A DNA stretch of 64,000 nucleotides, taken from NCBI GenBank assembly GCA_030626025.1, contig DAOUPT010000015.1, forward strand, positions 1-64,000, written 5' to 3'. The notes beneath the pieces are model-generated. The model did not search any database. It had not been told where the DNA came from and saw only the letters and a list, made by a program, of their open reading frames with translations. Positions 1 to 8,217 of the stretch are shown in pieces. The DNA is from Anderseniella sp. Lineage in GTDB: Bacteria; Pseudomonadota; Alphaproteobacteria; Rhizobiales; Aestuariivirgaceae. How positions within the stretch are numbered: position 1 is the stretch's first letter; every line of letters starts with the position of its first letter. Position numbers and translations under genes: made by a program.

Positions 1-405
1 ATCCGTGAAGGCTTTCACCCTCGCCCTCTCCACTCCAACATGACTCCCTGACCCAATATTTAGTGTCAGTTTATGAAGTCCGTCAGCCTAGACAGGAAAC
101 ATCAAGAAACCGTCAGCACCGCATCAGCGGCGCCAGCTCCTTGAGTGAGTGGGGTTATAGGCAAAACTCCAGAAACCGTCAAGAAACTTTTTTGAATTTT
201 CGTCTTTTTTATTTTTTTCTTAAAAATCGGCATAAATCAGTCGATTAATTGCCAAAAGATGTCAAATTCCTTACCTGTTACGTCTTCTGTGTACCATTGT
301 GACTCACCTCTCTCGCAGAGTCAAATTGAGTCTCAATGCTGCAGCGCGGCAAAAAACCGAATTAGCAACTAAAAACTGCAACGTAGAAAGTCGCTTTTCC
401 GATTC
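1..405. other. Intergenic region, no gene seen
   Basis: No convincing coding sequence is visible here. An AT-rich tract lies at about 185-235. The 11-mer AGAAACCGTCA occurs twice, at 105-115 and 171-181, and the shorter CCGTCAG occurs near 80 and 110. A 61-codon open frame at 63-248 has no recognisable features and is not called. The region precedes the 3' end of the minus-strand metallo-hydrolase gene. Confidence 0.5.
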
Positions 406-1317
406 TTAAAGCACATCGAGCGGAATTTTCAGATATCGCCGACCATCTTCTTCCGGTTTTGGCATTTTCCCGGCCCGCATATTAACCTGTACCGATGGAA
501 TGATGAGCTTGGGGACGCTTAACGTTTCATCGCGCGCCGACCGCATGGCGACAAACGCATCTTCATCAATACCATCCTTAACATGGATATTTGTCGCTCT
601 TTGCTCGGCAACCGTGGTTTCCCAGCTAATGTCACGGCCATTGGGCCCATAATCATGACACAAGAACAACCGCATGTTGGTTGGCAGGTTCAGAACCTTT
701 TTGATTGACCGGTAAAGCTGTCCGGCATCACCACCGGGAAAATCAGCCCGGGCTGTGCCGCCATCAGGCATAAACAGCGTATCACCAACCAGCGCCGCAT
801 CGCCAACCACATGAACCATGCAGGCTGGCGTATGTCCCGGTGTGTGCATGGCAAAGGCTGTCATATTACCGATCATGTAAACATCACCGTCTTTGAACAA
901 CTTGTCAAACTGGCTGCCATCACGCTCAAACTCGGTTCCCGCGTTAAAAACTTTACCAAAGATTTCCTGAACATCGGTGATTTTCTCGCCAATGCCAATT
1001 TTACCGCCAAGCTTGCTTTGGATATATGGCGCGGCCGACAAATGATCCGCATGGGCATGGGTCTCAATCAACCATTCCACCTTCAGGCCGTTTGTTTCAA
1101 TGAAAGCAATAATTTCGTCAGCCGACTCATATGAAATTCGTCCAGCGTTATAATCAAAATCCAGCACCGAATCGTAAATGGCGCAGGCTTTGGTTTCAGC
1201 GTCGCTGACCACGTAGCTGACCGTATTGGTTGGCCTATCAAAAAACGCCTCAATCGGCGCATGCACGCCCATATCAACAGGGTAACCCATATCAACGGGA
1301 TGAGAAGTGTCTGACAT
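406..1317 (-). CDS. MBL-fold hydrolase, Blh/ETHE1-like persulfide dioxygenase
   Basis: Metallo-beta-lactamase-fold protein of about 303 residues. The metal-binding signature THAHADH is clear, followed by a downstream HTPGHT segment and GDTLFMPDGGTARADFPGG. The last resembles the Blh-type branch of the ETHE1-like sulfur dioxygenases, which oxidise glutathione persulfide to sulfite. The open frame reaches up to 1380, but the first 21 residues look non-conserved; I prefer the ATG at 1317 (or 1323). The duplicated DMGYPVDMG near the N-terminus is a small in-frame repeat. Divergent from the next gene. The family is secure; the persulfide substrate is inferred from motif style. Confidence 0.8.
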   Translation of the reverse strand: MSDTSHPVDMGYPVDMGVHAPIEAFFDRPTNTVSYVVSDAETKACAIYDSVLDFDYNAGRISYESADEIIAFIETNGLKVEWLIETHAHADHLSAAPYIQSKLGGKIGIGEKITDVQEIFGKVFNAGTEFERDGSQFDKLFKDGDVYMIGNMTAFAMHTPGHTPACMVHVVGDAALVGDTLFMPDGGTARADFPGGDAGQLYRSIKKVLNLPTNMRLFLCHDYGPNGRDISWETTVAEQRATNIHVKDGIDEDAFVAMRSARDETLSVPKLIIPSVQVNMRAGKMPKPEEDGRRYLKIPLDVL

Positions 1318-1428
1318 TGGCATCTCTGGCTTTCTATATATTAGTTTTTTCAAATGTAATGGTTTTGCCAACCACTTCAAGGGGTGCTATTGAGTCTTGA
1401 AACATCCACACAAATGAGAACCCGAAAC

Positions 1429-2052
1429 ATGTCTGACATGCAAGACGCCCCGTCTTTTCACCGTAATAAACAACCAATGCTGTCTGTTTTAACGCCACTA
1501 CTAGATGGTGATGAAAAACATGTGCTCGAGATCGCTTCGGGTTCGGGACAACACGGACCCTTTTTTACCGATACCCTGGCAAACTTGCGATGGTGGCCGA
1601 GTGACATTAGCACCCAAGCCCTCAATTCCATTAATGCCTGGCGCACCCATCTCAACGCCAACGCCGTCAATGCCCCACAAATTGTCGATGTAACAGGGGC
1701 TGACTGGCGCGATGACAACCAGCTGGACCAGGGACCGGAAAAATTTGACTGTATATTGTCGATGAACATGATCCACATCGCCCCCTTTGCCGCCACCACC
1801 GGCTTGATCGAAGGGGCATCAAAACGTTTGAATTCCAGCGGTTTTCTAGTCTTTTACGGCCCGTTCAAACGCCATGGCGAACATACTGCACCCAGCAATC
1901 AGGCATTTGATGAAAGCCTGCAAAGCCGTAACGCTGATTGGGGTATCCGCGATCTGGAGGAAATTATCGATCTCGCCGACAAAAACCACCTTGCCCACAG
2001 CAACACCATTGAAATGCCCGCAAATAATCTGGTTGTCATCTTCAAACGATAA
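1429..2052 (+). CDS. DUF938 family SAM-dependent methyltransferase
   Basis: Class I methyltransferase-like protein of the DUF938 (METTL26-like) family. Motif I is visible as VLEIASGSGQH, followed by the acidic WWPSDI segment and a later MNMIHIAPF stretch typical of the family. The substrate is unknown. The frame is open from a GTG at 1384, with ATGs at 1414 and 1429; the conserved part (QDAPSFHRNKQPML) begins just after 1429, so that start is preferred. Transcribed divergently from the metallo-hydrolase and convergent with rppH. Confidence 0.82.
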   Translation: MSDMQDAPSFHRNKQPMLSVLTPLLDGDEKHVLEIASGSGQHGPFFTDTLANLRWWPSDISTQALNSINAWRTHLNANAVNAPQIVDVTGADWRDDNQLDQGPEKFDCILSMNMIHIAPFAATTGLIEGASKRLNSSGFLVFYGPFKRHGEHTAPSNQAFDESLQSRNADWGIRDLEEIIDLADKNHLAHSNTIEMPANNLVVIFKR

Positions 2053-2067
2053 ATATGCCGACGTAAA

Positions 2068-2574
2068 TCAAACTGCCAGGTGGCGGAAGTCTTGGACCAC
2101 GCCGAGATAAACCTCACGCTTGAACGGTACAATCAGATCAGCAAGGTCATCCATTCTGGCCCAACGCCATTCATCGAACTCGGCCGTATGACCAATGCCG
2201 GAAATATCCACTTCGCTATCATCACCGGTAAAGCGCAAGGCAAACCAGCGCTGCTCCTGACCGCGAAACTTGCCCTTCCAGGCAATACCAATCAAATGAT
2301 CGGGTAAATCATACCGGTAGGGTACAGGCGCTTCGGCAATGATTTCAGCTGACTTGACCCCGGTTTCCTCGGCCAGTTCGCGCAAGGCAGCCGTTTGTCC
2401 GTCTTCGCCCTTGTCAACACCACCTTGCGGCATTTGCCACCAGCTTCCGGCCCCCTCATCATCATGACGGTCAACCTGCTTGCGCCGTCCGACCCAGACC
2501 AGACCTTGACGATTAAGCAGCATGACCCCCACACAATGGCGATAGGCTGTTGGTTGCTCTTTAGCTTTGCTCAT
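2068..2574 (-). CDS. rppH: RNA pyrophosphohydrolase (Nudix), first copy
   Basis: RppH removes pyrophosphate from triphosphorylated RNA 5' ends and so triggers decay. The protein is 168 residues with a complete Nudix box (GGVDKGE...RELAEETG) and the family's WQMPQGG and W-R-W ([10 protein letters not shown]) segments. The frame extends far upstream into the previous gene; the ATG at 2574 starts one base after that gene's stop (2576-2578), so the two are translationally coupled. It is the last gene of the rsfS-to-rppH block. A second RppH-like gene lies at 17001-17534. Confidence 0.9.
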   Translation of the reverse strand: MSKAKEQPTAYRHCVGVMLLNRQGLVWVGRRKQVDRHDDEGAGSWWQMPQGGVDKGEDGQTAALRELAEETGVKSAEIIAEAPVPYRYDLPDHLIGIAWKGKFRGQEQRWFALRFTGDDSEVDISGIGHTAEFDEWRWARMDDLADLIVPFKREVYLGVVQDFRHLAV

Positions 2575-2575
2575 T

Positions 2576-3760
2576 TCAAGTCTTTGCCCCCTTATAGGCA
2601 AGTGAAAGCGGCACCAGCAAAAACCCACGCTCTTCGAGATCACGCGACCACGTCTCAACCGCGTCAATGGTATTGGCAAGTCCGGTACCCGTAGCAATAG
2701 CCAACCCTTTCTTGCGGGCGATGTTTTCCAGATCAAGCAGGGTTTGTTGAATGGCCGAAAAAGCTTGATCACCATTAATGGTAATGTCCGCTGCCCGGCT
2801 GGGTAAATTTGCCGCGCGGGCAATTGACTTGATCAAGGTCTCACCATTTGAGCTGTCATCAAAAAAAACCAGCCCCCGCGATTTCAACTGTGAGAACACC
2901 GGCAGCAAGGCCCCACCATCTGAGGTGAATTTGCCACCCATATAATTTGTCACGCCACTATAACCTGTAAACCGGCTCATCAGCCATTTCAGGTTTTTAA
3001 GATTCTCCAAAGGCTCGGCGCTGGCCAGCAAGGTTCTCGGTCCCGGATTGATACCTGGATAACCAAAGGGTTCCATCGGTAAATGCAGCACAACTTCATG
3101 CCCGCGCTGACGCGCCTTGTTGATCATACCCTGCAAATTACGCCCATAAGGGGCAAAAGCAAAAGTAACCTGGCCGGGCAATTCCCTGATTGCCTGATTG
3201 GTCAATTCGACATTGATGCCCATGCCGCCAATCACCAGAGCGATTTTCGGTTTGGCTGACCGCAAAACCGCCTTGCTCAATTTGCTGGAATAAACATCAA
3301 AAGGCTTACGACCGTTTTTGGCAATTTTCGGCAATGTACCAAAGGGTCCGCGCTCACTAACTGCGCTAACCGGCGCCCGCCGCAAGGGCCGGACAATCAT
3401 CCGCCCCGCTCGCTGAATAACAGCAAAACGCTGCTTGCCCGCCGCAGCCCGGTCTGCTGCCAGATCAGCCGGGTCCGGTTCCGGCGGAATATCCTTATCC
3501 ACAACGTTCTGATCATCAGTTTTTTTAGGTGTACTGGCAGTGGAAATCTTTTCCAGAGGGCGAATTTTCATCGCCACGACCGGTTCACCGGCAAAAGGAA
3601 CATCGTGAAAATAAAGCCAAACCCCACCAGCCAGCATTGCCAAACCCGCCACCACCGATGCTGATTGCAACGCTGTAGGTTTAAGACGGTTCAAACGATC
3701 GCCCAATGTACGCCGTTTGAGAGGTTCTCGAAGGTTCTCTTGCATGAAATTCCAGTTCAA
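2576..3760 (-). CDS. Divergent polysaccharide deacetylase (YibQ/DUF610-like)
   Basis: 394 residues. One N-terminal membrane anchor lies at about residues 32-51, then a Pro/Lys-rich linker to about residue 165, then a NodB-like fold domain starting at [13 protein letters not shown]. The segments [14 protein letters not shown] and [12 protein letters not shown] are typical of the divergent polysaccharide deacetylase family. The function is not firmly known; an envelope role is inferred because it sits with ctpA and the EnvC-like gene. It ends one base before the rppH start. Confidence 0.82.
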   Translation of the reverse strand: MNWNFMQENLREPLKRRTLGDRLNRLKPTALQSASVVAGLAMLAGGVWLYFHDVPFAGEPVVAMKIRPLEKISTASTPKKTDDQNVVDKDIPPEPDPADLAADRAAAGKQRFAVIQRAGRMIVRPLRRAPVSAVSERGPFGTLPKIAKNGRKPFDVYSSKLSKAVLRSAKPKIALVIGGMGINVELTNQAIRELPGQVTFAFAPYGRNLQGMINKARQRGHEVVLHLPMEPFGYPGINPGPRTLLASAEPLENLKNLKWLMSRFTGYSGVTNYMGGKFTSDGGALLPVFSQLKSRGLVFFDDSSNGETLIKSIARAANLPSRAADITINGDQAFSAIQQTLLDLENIARKKGLAIATGTGLANTIDAVETWSRDLEERGFLLVPLSLAYKGAKT

Positions 3761-3817
3761 CTGATTCGTAGTCCACTATACTGAATCAACTCATTCCAGT
3801 CGTCAAAAACTATTCAC

Positions 3818-3852
3818 AAAAAAGGCCCAGGCTTTTATCAAGCACAGGCCTC
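3818..3852 (-). terminator. Rho-independent terminator after ctpA
   Basis: On the minus strand an imperfect hairpin (AGGCC...GCTT paired with AAGC...GGCCT, two short stems and an internal bulge) is followed by a run of six T. It lies directly downstream of the ctpA stop and would separate the ctpA/envC transcript from the downstream deacetylase gene. Confidence 0.55.
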
Positions 3853-3877
3853 TTTGAATATTGTCAGAAAACGGAAA

Positions 3878-5260
3878 TTAATTGGTTCCAGCTTTTTCCT
3901 TTTCATCAGCTTTAGGCTGAACAGCTTCAACCGCTTTTTTGATCGGTATTTTGGATTCCTCAATAACCGTTTTCACATCCTTGCCGTGCAACAAGGCAAC
4001 AGCCGCATGGAACTGCTTGTCTTTTTTCCGGTCGCGGGGCACATAGGCAGAAGACCCTGACTCTTCTTTCTTTTTACCCTTTTTACCTTCATTTTGCAGA
4101 TGACCGCGCAAGCTGGCTTCACCGGTTTTTTGATTCTTGACCAAAACTTTCAAATCATCGGGCAATTCCTGCTCAATCTTGACATCCGGCACAATCCCCT
4201 TGGCTTGAATAGAGGTTCCAGAAGGTGTGTAATAACGCGCCGTTGTAAGACGAATTGCGCCCTGACCGGCAAGCGGGATGATCGATTGCACTGATCCCTT
4301 GCCAAATGACCGGGTTCCCAGAATTGTCGCCCGTTTATGGTCACGAAGCGCACCTGCAACAATTTCAGATGCCGAGGCAGAACCGCCATTGATCAGCACG
4401 ACGATAGGCTTACCATCGGTCAGATCACCTTTTCTTGCCGCCCAACGCTGGGTTTCCGAGGCATTGCGCCCTCGGGTTGAAACAATTTCACCACGTTCAA
4501 GAAATGTGTCTGAAACCGAGATCGCCTGATCGAGCAAACCGCCTGGATTGTTGCGCAGATCAACAATATAGCCCTTCAACTTGTCGCCGTTCTGTTCTTT
4601 CAGTTTTTTCAGCGCTTTATTGAGGCCATCTTGAGTTTGTTCGGAAAAAGTCGTGATCCGCACATAACCGATATCGCCTTCTTTTGATGATTTGACTGAT
4701 TTAACTCTGATAATATCGCGAACAATTGTGATCTCAATCGGTGCTTTTTTCCCTTTACGAACGATGGTCAACACCAATGGAGTGTTCACCTTGCCGCGCA
4801 TTTTATCAACCGCCTGGCTAAGGGTCATGCCGCGAACTTTTTCACCATCAAGATGGGTGATCAGGTCATTTGACATCACCCCGGCTTTTGCCGCCGGTGT
4901 GTCGTCAATCGGCGTCACCACTTTAATAACGCCATCAGCCATCGTGACTTCAATGCCAAGACCGCCAAACTCGCCGCGTGTCTGCTCGCGCATATCCTTA
5001 AACCGCTTGGGACTCATATAGCTTGAATGGGGATCAAGCGATGCCAGCATACCATTGACAGCTGCCTCCACCAGTTTTTCTTCATCCGGTGCCTCGACAT
5101 AATCGGCCCGAATACGGTCAAATACATCGCCAAACAAATTGAGTTGCCGGTAGGTGCTGCTACCAGCTGCCGTTGCAACACTCAGCGCATGCCAGCCGCC
5201 GGTTGCCGCCATAGCGCCAATGGCAATCAATCCAAGTGATTTCAGCATATTCTTTCGCAT
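3878..5260 (-). CDS. ctpA: Carboxy-terminal processing protease, S41 family
   Basis: 460 residues. A signal-anchor is at the N-terminus (about residues 8-32), a PDZ domain follows at about residues 95-180 (GEFGGLGIEV...DDTPAAKAG), then the S41 protease core. The catalytic serine is in GGSASASEIVAGAL and the lysine in RSFGKGSVQ. The C-terminus is a Lys/Glu-rich tail. CtpA acts in the periplasm on envelope proteins and murein-hydrolase partners. Its start overlaps the stop of the upstream EnvC-like gene at 5260, which is strong evidence for one operon and a shared role in peptidoglycan remodelling. Confidence 0.92.
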   Translation of the reverse strand: MRKNMLKSLGLIAIGAMAATGGWHALSVATAAGSSTYRQLNLFGDVFDRIRADYVEAPDEEKLVEAAVNGMLASLDPHSSYMSPKRFKDMREQTRGEFGGLGIEVTMADGVIKVVTPIDDTPAAKAGVMSNDLITHLDGEKVRGMTLSQAVDKMRGKVNTPLVLTIVRKGKKAPIEITIVRDIIRVKSVKSSKEGDIGYVRITTFSEQTQDGLNKALKKLKEQNGDKLKGYIVDLRNNPGGLLDQAISVSDTFLERGEIVSTRGRNASETQRWAARKGDLTDGKPIVVLINGGSASASEIVAGALRDHKRATILGTRSFGKGSVQSIIPLAGQGAIRLTTARYYTPSGTSIQAKGIVPDVKIEQELPDDLKVLVKNQKTGEASLRGHLQNEGKKGKKKEESGSSAYVPRDRKKDKQFHAAVALLHGKDVKTVIEESKIPIKKAVEAVQPKADEKEKAGTN

Positions 5261-6552
5261 TAGTTCTCTACCTTTTTAAAATTCAGCACCTTGTGCTCTG
5301 GCCCCCACCAGGCTGATGGATCAACCGGACCGCCATTTTTTCTAAACTCTATATATAGCACTGGTTGGCGAACGTCCAATGCCGAGGTTATCAAAGTTCC
5401 GCGAGCCGCCTTATCACCCATAGAGCCAATTGGTTCGCCAGCGATTATTTGCTGCCCGGTCATTACCTCAATTTTATCCAGTCCGCCAAGCAACATACGA
5501 TAACCCTCGCCGACATTCAAAATTAACAATTGTCCATATGACCGAAATTCCCCCGCAAACTCAATAACTCCACTTGCCGGTGCTGTAACTTGCGCCTGTT
5601 TTCGCGTCCCCAGCAACATCCCTTGAGAACGTTGGCCAAGTTTGTTTTTCTGATTAAAACCCCGCAGCAATTGCCCGTGAGCTGGCAATGACAATCGCCC
5701 TTTTGACTTGGTAAAAGCAATTTTTGGCCGCAACAGCCTTGCTTTTCTTGCCGCTTCTGCCTTGCGGGCCGCTTCGGTTTTTAGTTTTTCCGCCCTGATT
5801 TTTTCCTGTCTGATTCGCGCCAGCAACTGGTTGAGGTTTTTAGCCCTGGCCACCAACGCCGCCGTGCGTTTGTTTTCTGCATCCAGTTGTGAACGAGTTT
5901 TGCGGACAAAACTTTTTTTGCGATCAAGCAGGGTTTTCAGTTCCGCCCGCACCCCATCAAGGGTTTTGTTTTCGTTTTTCAGATCTCTCTGAGCCGTAAC
6001 AAGCGATGCCCTGACATTTTTCAACACCACAAGGTCACGGCGAATAATTGTGGTTTCAGCTTTAATGGCCGGAATAATCGCACCAAACAATGTAGCGCTG
6101 CGAATAGCTGCCAGCGCATCATGCGGATGGGCAACAAGCGGTGGCGGCGGGTCCCGCTCAAGTCGCTGTAAACCAACCAGCAATTCACCGAGCGCATCAC
6201 GGCGTCTGGTCAGTTTTTCAAGCAATTGTCGTTGGTCCTGATTAAGCAGGGAAATTTTTCGTTCGCCGTCAGAAAGTCTCGCTTCGCCGCGCTGGGTTTT
6301 AGCGGCCAGTTTGATAAGTCGTCGGGAAATCTCAAGAGCTTCAGTTTCCAGCGCTGTCAATTCGCGATTGATCTGTTTTTCGCGTTGTTCAGACTGTTGC
6401 AACTGCCGCTCGATGCCCTGCAATTCATCGGTTGTTTGGGCTTTTCCCGTTTGAGCATCGGTTTGGGCCATTGCCAGCCCACATGACAGACCAGCAATCA
6501 CAGACATCACGATGGCAATTCTGCCAAACAACCTGCTGCAAATTAAACCCAC
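5260..6552 (-). CDS. Murein hydrolase activator, EnvC-like (degenerate M23)
   Basis: 430 residues. A signal peptide is followed by a long coiled coil (about residues 35-135 and 175-275) and a C-terminal LytM/M23-like domain (about 290-425). The zinc-binding histidines of active M23 peptidases are not visible: the expected positions read LLGTRK, MLLGGL and LYIEFRK. It should therefore act as an activator of amidases, as EnvC does, rather than as an enzyme. Located between rlmH and ctpA, as in many Rhizobiales. Confidence 0.85.
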   Translation of the reverse strand: MGLICSRLFGRIAIVMSVIAGLSCGLAMAQTDAQTGKAQTTDELQGIERQLQQSEQREKQINRELTALETEALEISRRLIKLAAKTQRGEARLSDGERKISLLNQDQRQLLEKLTRRRDALGELLVGLQRLERDPPPPLVAHPHDALAAIRSATLFGAIIPAIKAETTIIRRDLVVLKNVRASLVTAQRDLKNENKTLDGVRAELKTLLDRKKSFVRKTRSQLDAENKRTAALVARAKNLNQLLARIRQEKIRAEKLKTEAARKAEAARKARLLRPKIAFTKSKGRLSLPAHGQLLRGFNQKNKLGQRSQGMLLGTRKQAQVTAPASGVIEFAGEFRSYGQLLILNVGEGYRMLLGGLDKIEVMTGQQIIAGEPIGSMGDKAARGTLITSALDVRQPVLYIEFRKNGGPVDPSAWWGPEHKVLNFKKVEN

Positions 6553-6562
6553 AAAAACACCT

Positions 6563-7045
6563 TCAAGAACGATGATAGGGATGATTCAGTAATATGGTCA
6601 CCGACCGGTATATTTGCTCTGCCAACATGATTCGCACAAGCCGGTGTGGCCATGTCATCCGGCCAAATGAAATTTTAAGCGCGGCACCATCCAGCAGACT
6701 GGCATCATGCCCGTCAGGCCCGCCGATCAGAAACGCCAAATCCTGCACGCCATCATCTTTTAACCGGTCAATCTGCCCGGCCAAATCTTTACTGGACAAT
6801 TGCTTGCCATGTTCATCAAGGATTATAAGGGTACAATGTGGCGGACATCCGGCAAGCAACCGGGCCGCCTCATCACTTTTTCTCAAAACGGCCGTTGCAG
6901 CTTGTGATTCCGGATATTCCTTGACTTCTATTGCGGTAATGCCTGCAGTCCGTCCAAATTTTTTCACCCGGCTGACATAGTCATCGGCAAGCGCATGCTC
7001 CGGGCTTTTTTTCAGTCGCCCAATCGCCGCGATATAAATGCGCAT
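6563..7045 (-). CDS. rlmH: 23S rRNA pseudouridine(1915) N3-methyltransferase
   Basis: 160 residues, the usual length for RlmH, a SPOUT-class methyltransferase that modifies helix 69 of 23S rRNA. The SAM-binding knot signature LIGGPDGH and the C-terminal HRLVRIMLAEQIYR and NHPYHR segments are all present. It follows rsfS with a 60-base gap and precedes the EnvC-like gene by 10 bases, so it is probably in the same transcript. Confidence 0.96.
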   Translation of the reverse strand: MRIYIAAIGRLKKSPEHALADDYVSRVKKFGRTAGITAIEVKEYPESQAATAVLRKSDEAARLLAGCPPHCTLIILDEHGKQLSSKDLAGQIDRLKDDGVQDLAFLIGGPDGHDASLLDGAALKISFGRMTWPHRLVRIMLAEQIYRSVTILLNHPYHRS

Positions 7046-7105
7046 GATTATGTCCGGAAAAGAAAAACTACAAAATGATTATTAGAGAGTGATTACAGAA
7101 AAAAA

Positions 7106-7537
7106 TTATTGAGCCTGCTCATCAGGCGCATTGGGAGACCAGAGTTTTTCCAGATTATAAAAAACCCTCACTTCAGGTCGGAATATGTGAATGATCACAT
7201 CGCCGGCATCAACAAGCACCCAGTCACAATGCTGCTGGCCTTCAATCCGCAAATCACGAAAACCGTTTTCCTTTAGCGTTTCGCTCAATTTATCAGCAAT
7301 TGCGGAAACATGAATGTTCGAACGCCCCGAAGCGACAATCATCTCATCAGCAATCGAGGTTTTTCCGTCCAGCGGCAGCCGTACGATGTCCTCAGCCTTG
7401 GCATCTTCAAGGGCTTCAAACGCAATTTTGGAAAGCTTTTTATATGAATTTTCTTCAGCAGTTTTTGAGCCTTTAGCGGCTTGCGCATTACTGTTTTGCG
7501 ACTTGGATTGACCGGGCAGTGTTTTATTCCTTTTCAA
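7106..7537 (-). CDS. rsfS: Ribosome silencing factor (DUF143/Iojap)
   Basis: 143 residues. RsfS binds ribosomal protein L14 and blocks subunit joining under starvation. Family segments EDIVRLPLDGK, IVASGRSNIHV and the C-terminal CDWVLVDAGDVIIHIF with YNLEKLW are present. The N-terminal 30 residues are low-complexity and variable. The assigned start is a TTG at 7537; no ATG lies in frame before the conserved domain. First gene seen of the rsfS-rlmH-envC-ctpA block. Confidence 0.93.
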   Translation of the reverse strand: MKRNKTLPGQSKSQNSNAQAAKGSKTAEENSYKKLSKIAFEALEDAKAEDIVRLPLDGKTSIADEMIVASGRSNIHVSAIADKLSETLKENGFRDLRIEGQQHCDWVLVDAGDVIIHIFRPEVRVFYNLEKLWSPNAPDEQAQ

Positions 7538-7751
7538 ACGAAATCTTAATGGAGAATACGCCAGAGTGACACTTCACTTCAAGCTAAGTTTTTATTTGCC
7601 CGCCAGTTCACCCATTCTTTGTTTGAAGTCAATACCTCACACAAAACGCTAGCGCGGCTTTTTGTCCATCAAATACACCTTATCGTGACTGTCGGTCGCC
7701 GCATTTTTCCCTATATAGGGGTCAATCAACAACAAAAACCGGTTTTAATTA

Positions 7752-8192
7752 ATGAACACCCTGACGAGACGAACCCTGTTAACCGGCATTGCAGCCACTA
7801 TGATGACTTTGCCTGCTTTTGCTCTGCCTGCTTTTGCTCTGGAAGCAAAAATGACGGCGCCCGAAGCCCACAAGGCTGCGGCTGACAAAAATCTGGTCTT
7901 TATTGACATCCGCACCCCGCAAGAGTGGAAAGAAACTGGCATTGCCACAACCGCCCACCCGGTCTCTATGCACCAAAAAGGATTTTTGCAAAAACTCGAC
8001 AAGCTGATCGGCGGTGATAAAACCAAAAAAATCGCCCTGATCTGCGCCACTGGCGCCCGTTCTGCCTATATTCAGAGCGAGTTGAAAAAACGCGGTTACA
8101 CCAACACTATTTCTGTTGCCGAAGGCATGCTTGGCGGCCCCAATGGCAAGGGTTGGATTCCACGCGGCCTGCCAACAAAAAAGGTAAAATGA
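7752..8192 (+). CDS. Exported single-domain rhodanese
   Basis: 146 residues. The N-terminus (TRRTLLTGIAATMMTLPAFA) looks like a signal peptide with a twin-arginine character. The rest is one rhodanese domain with DIRTPQEW and the active-site loop CATGARSA, whose cysteine would carry a persulfide. A likely periplasmic sulfurtransferase or thiol-redox role is inferred. A perfect 15-base tandem duplication adds a second PAFAL unit to the signal-peptide end. It is followed 25 bases later by the ABC-F gene. Confidence 0.85.
   Translation: MNTLTRRTLLTGIAATMMTLPAFALPAFALEAKMTAPEAHKAAADKNLVFIDIRTPQEWKETGIATTAHPVSMHQKGFLQKLDKLIGGDKTKKIALICATGARSAYIQSELKKRGYTNTISVAEGMLGGPNGKGWIPRGLPTKKVK
7811..7840 (+). 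repeat. 15-bp perfect tandem duplication in a signal peptide
   Basis: The 15-mer GCCTGCTTTTGCTCT occurs twice head to tail (7811-7825 and 7826-7840), encoding a repeated PAFAL unit at the signal-peptide cleavage region. It is in frame and looks like a recent slippage event. Confidence 0.9.
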
Positions 8193-8217
8193 CAAGTAAT
8201 TGACGTGAACCCTTTGC

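Noticed and set aside
105-181. AGAAACCGTCA repeated twice as a possible CRISPR or iteron
   Set aside because: Only two short copies, 66 bases apart, without a regular array.
63-248. 61-codon frame at the left edge
   Set aside because: Low complexity, no ribosome site, no family features.
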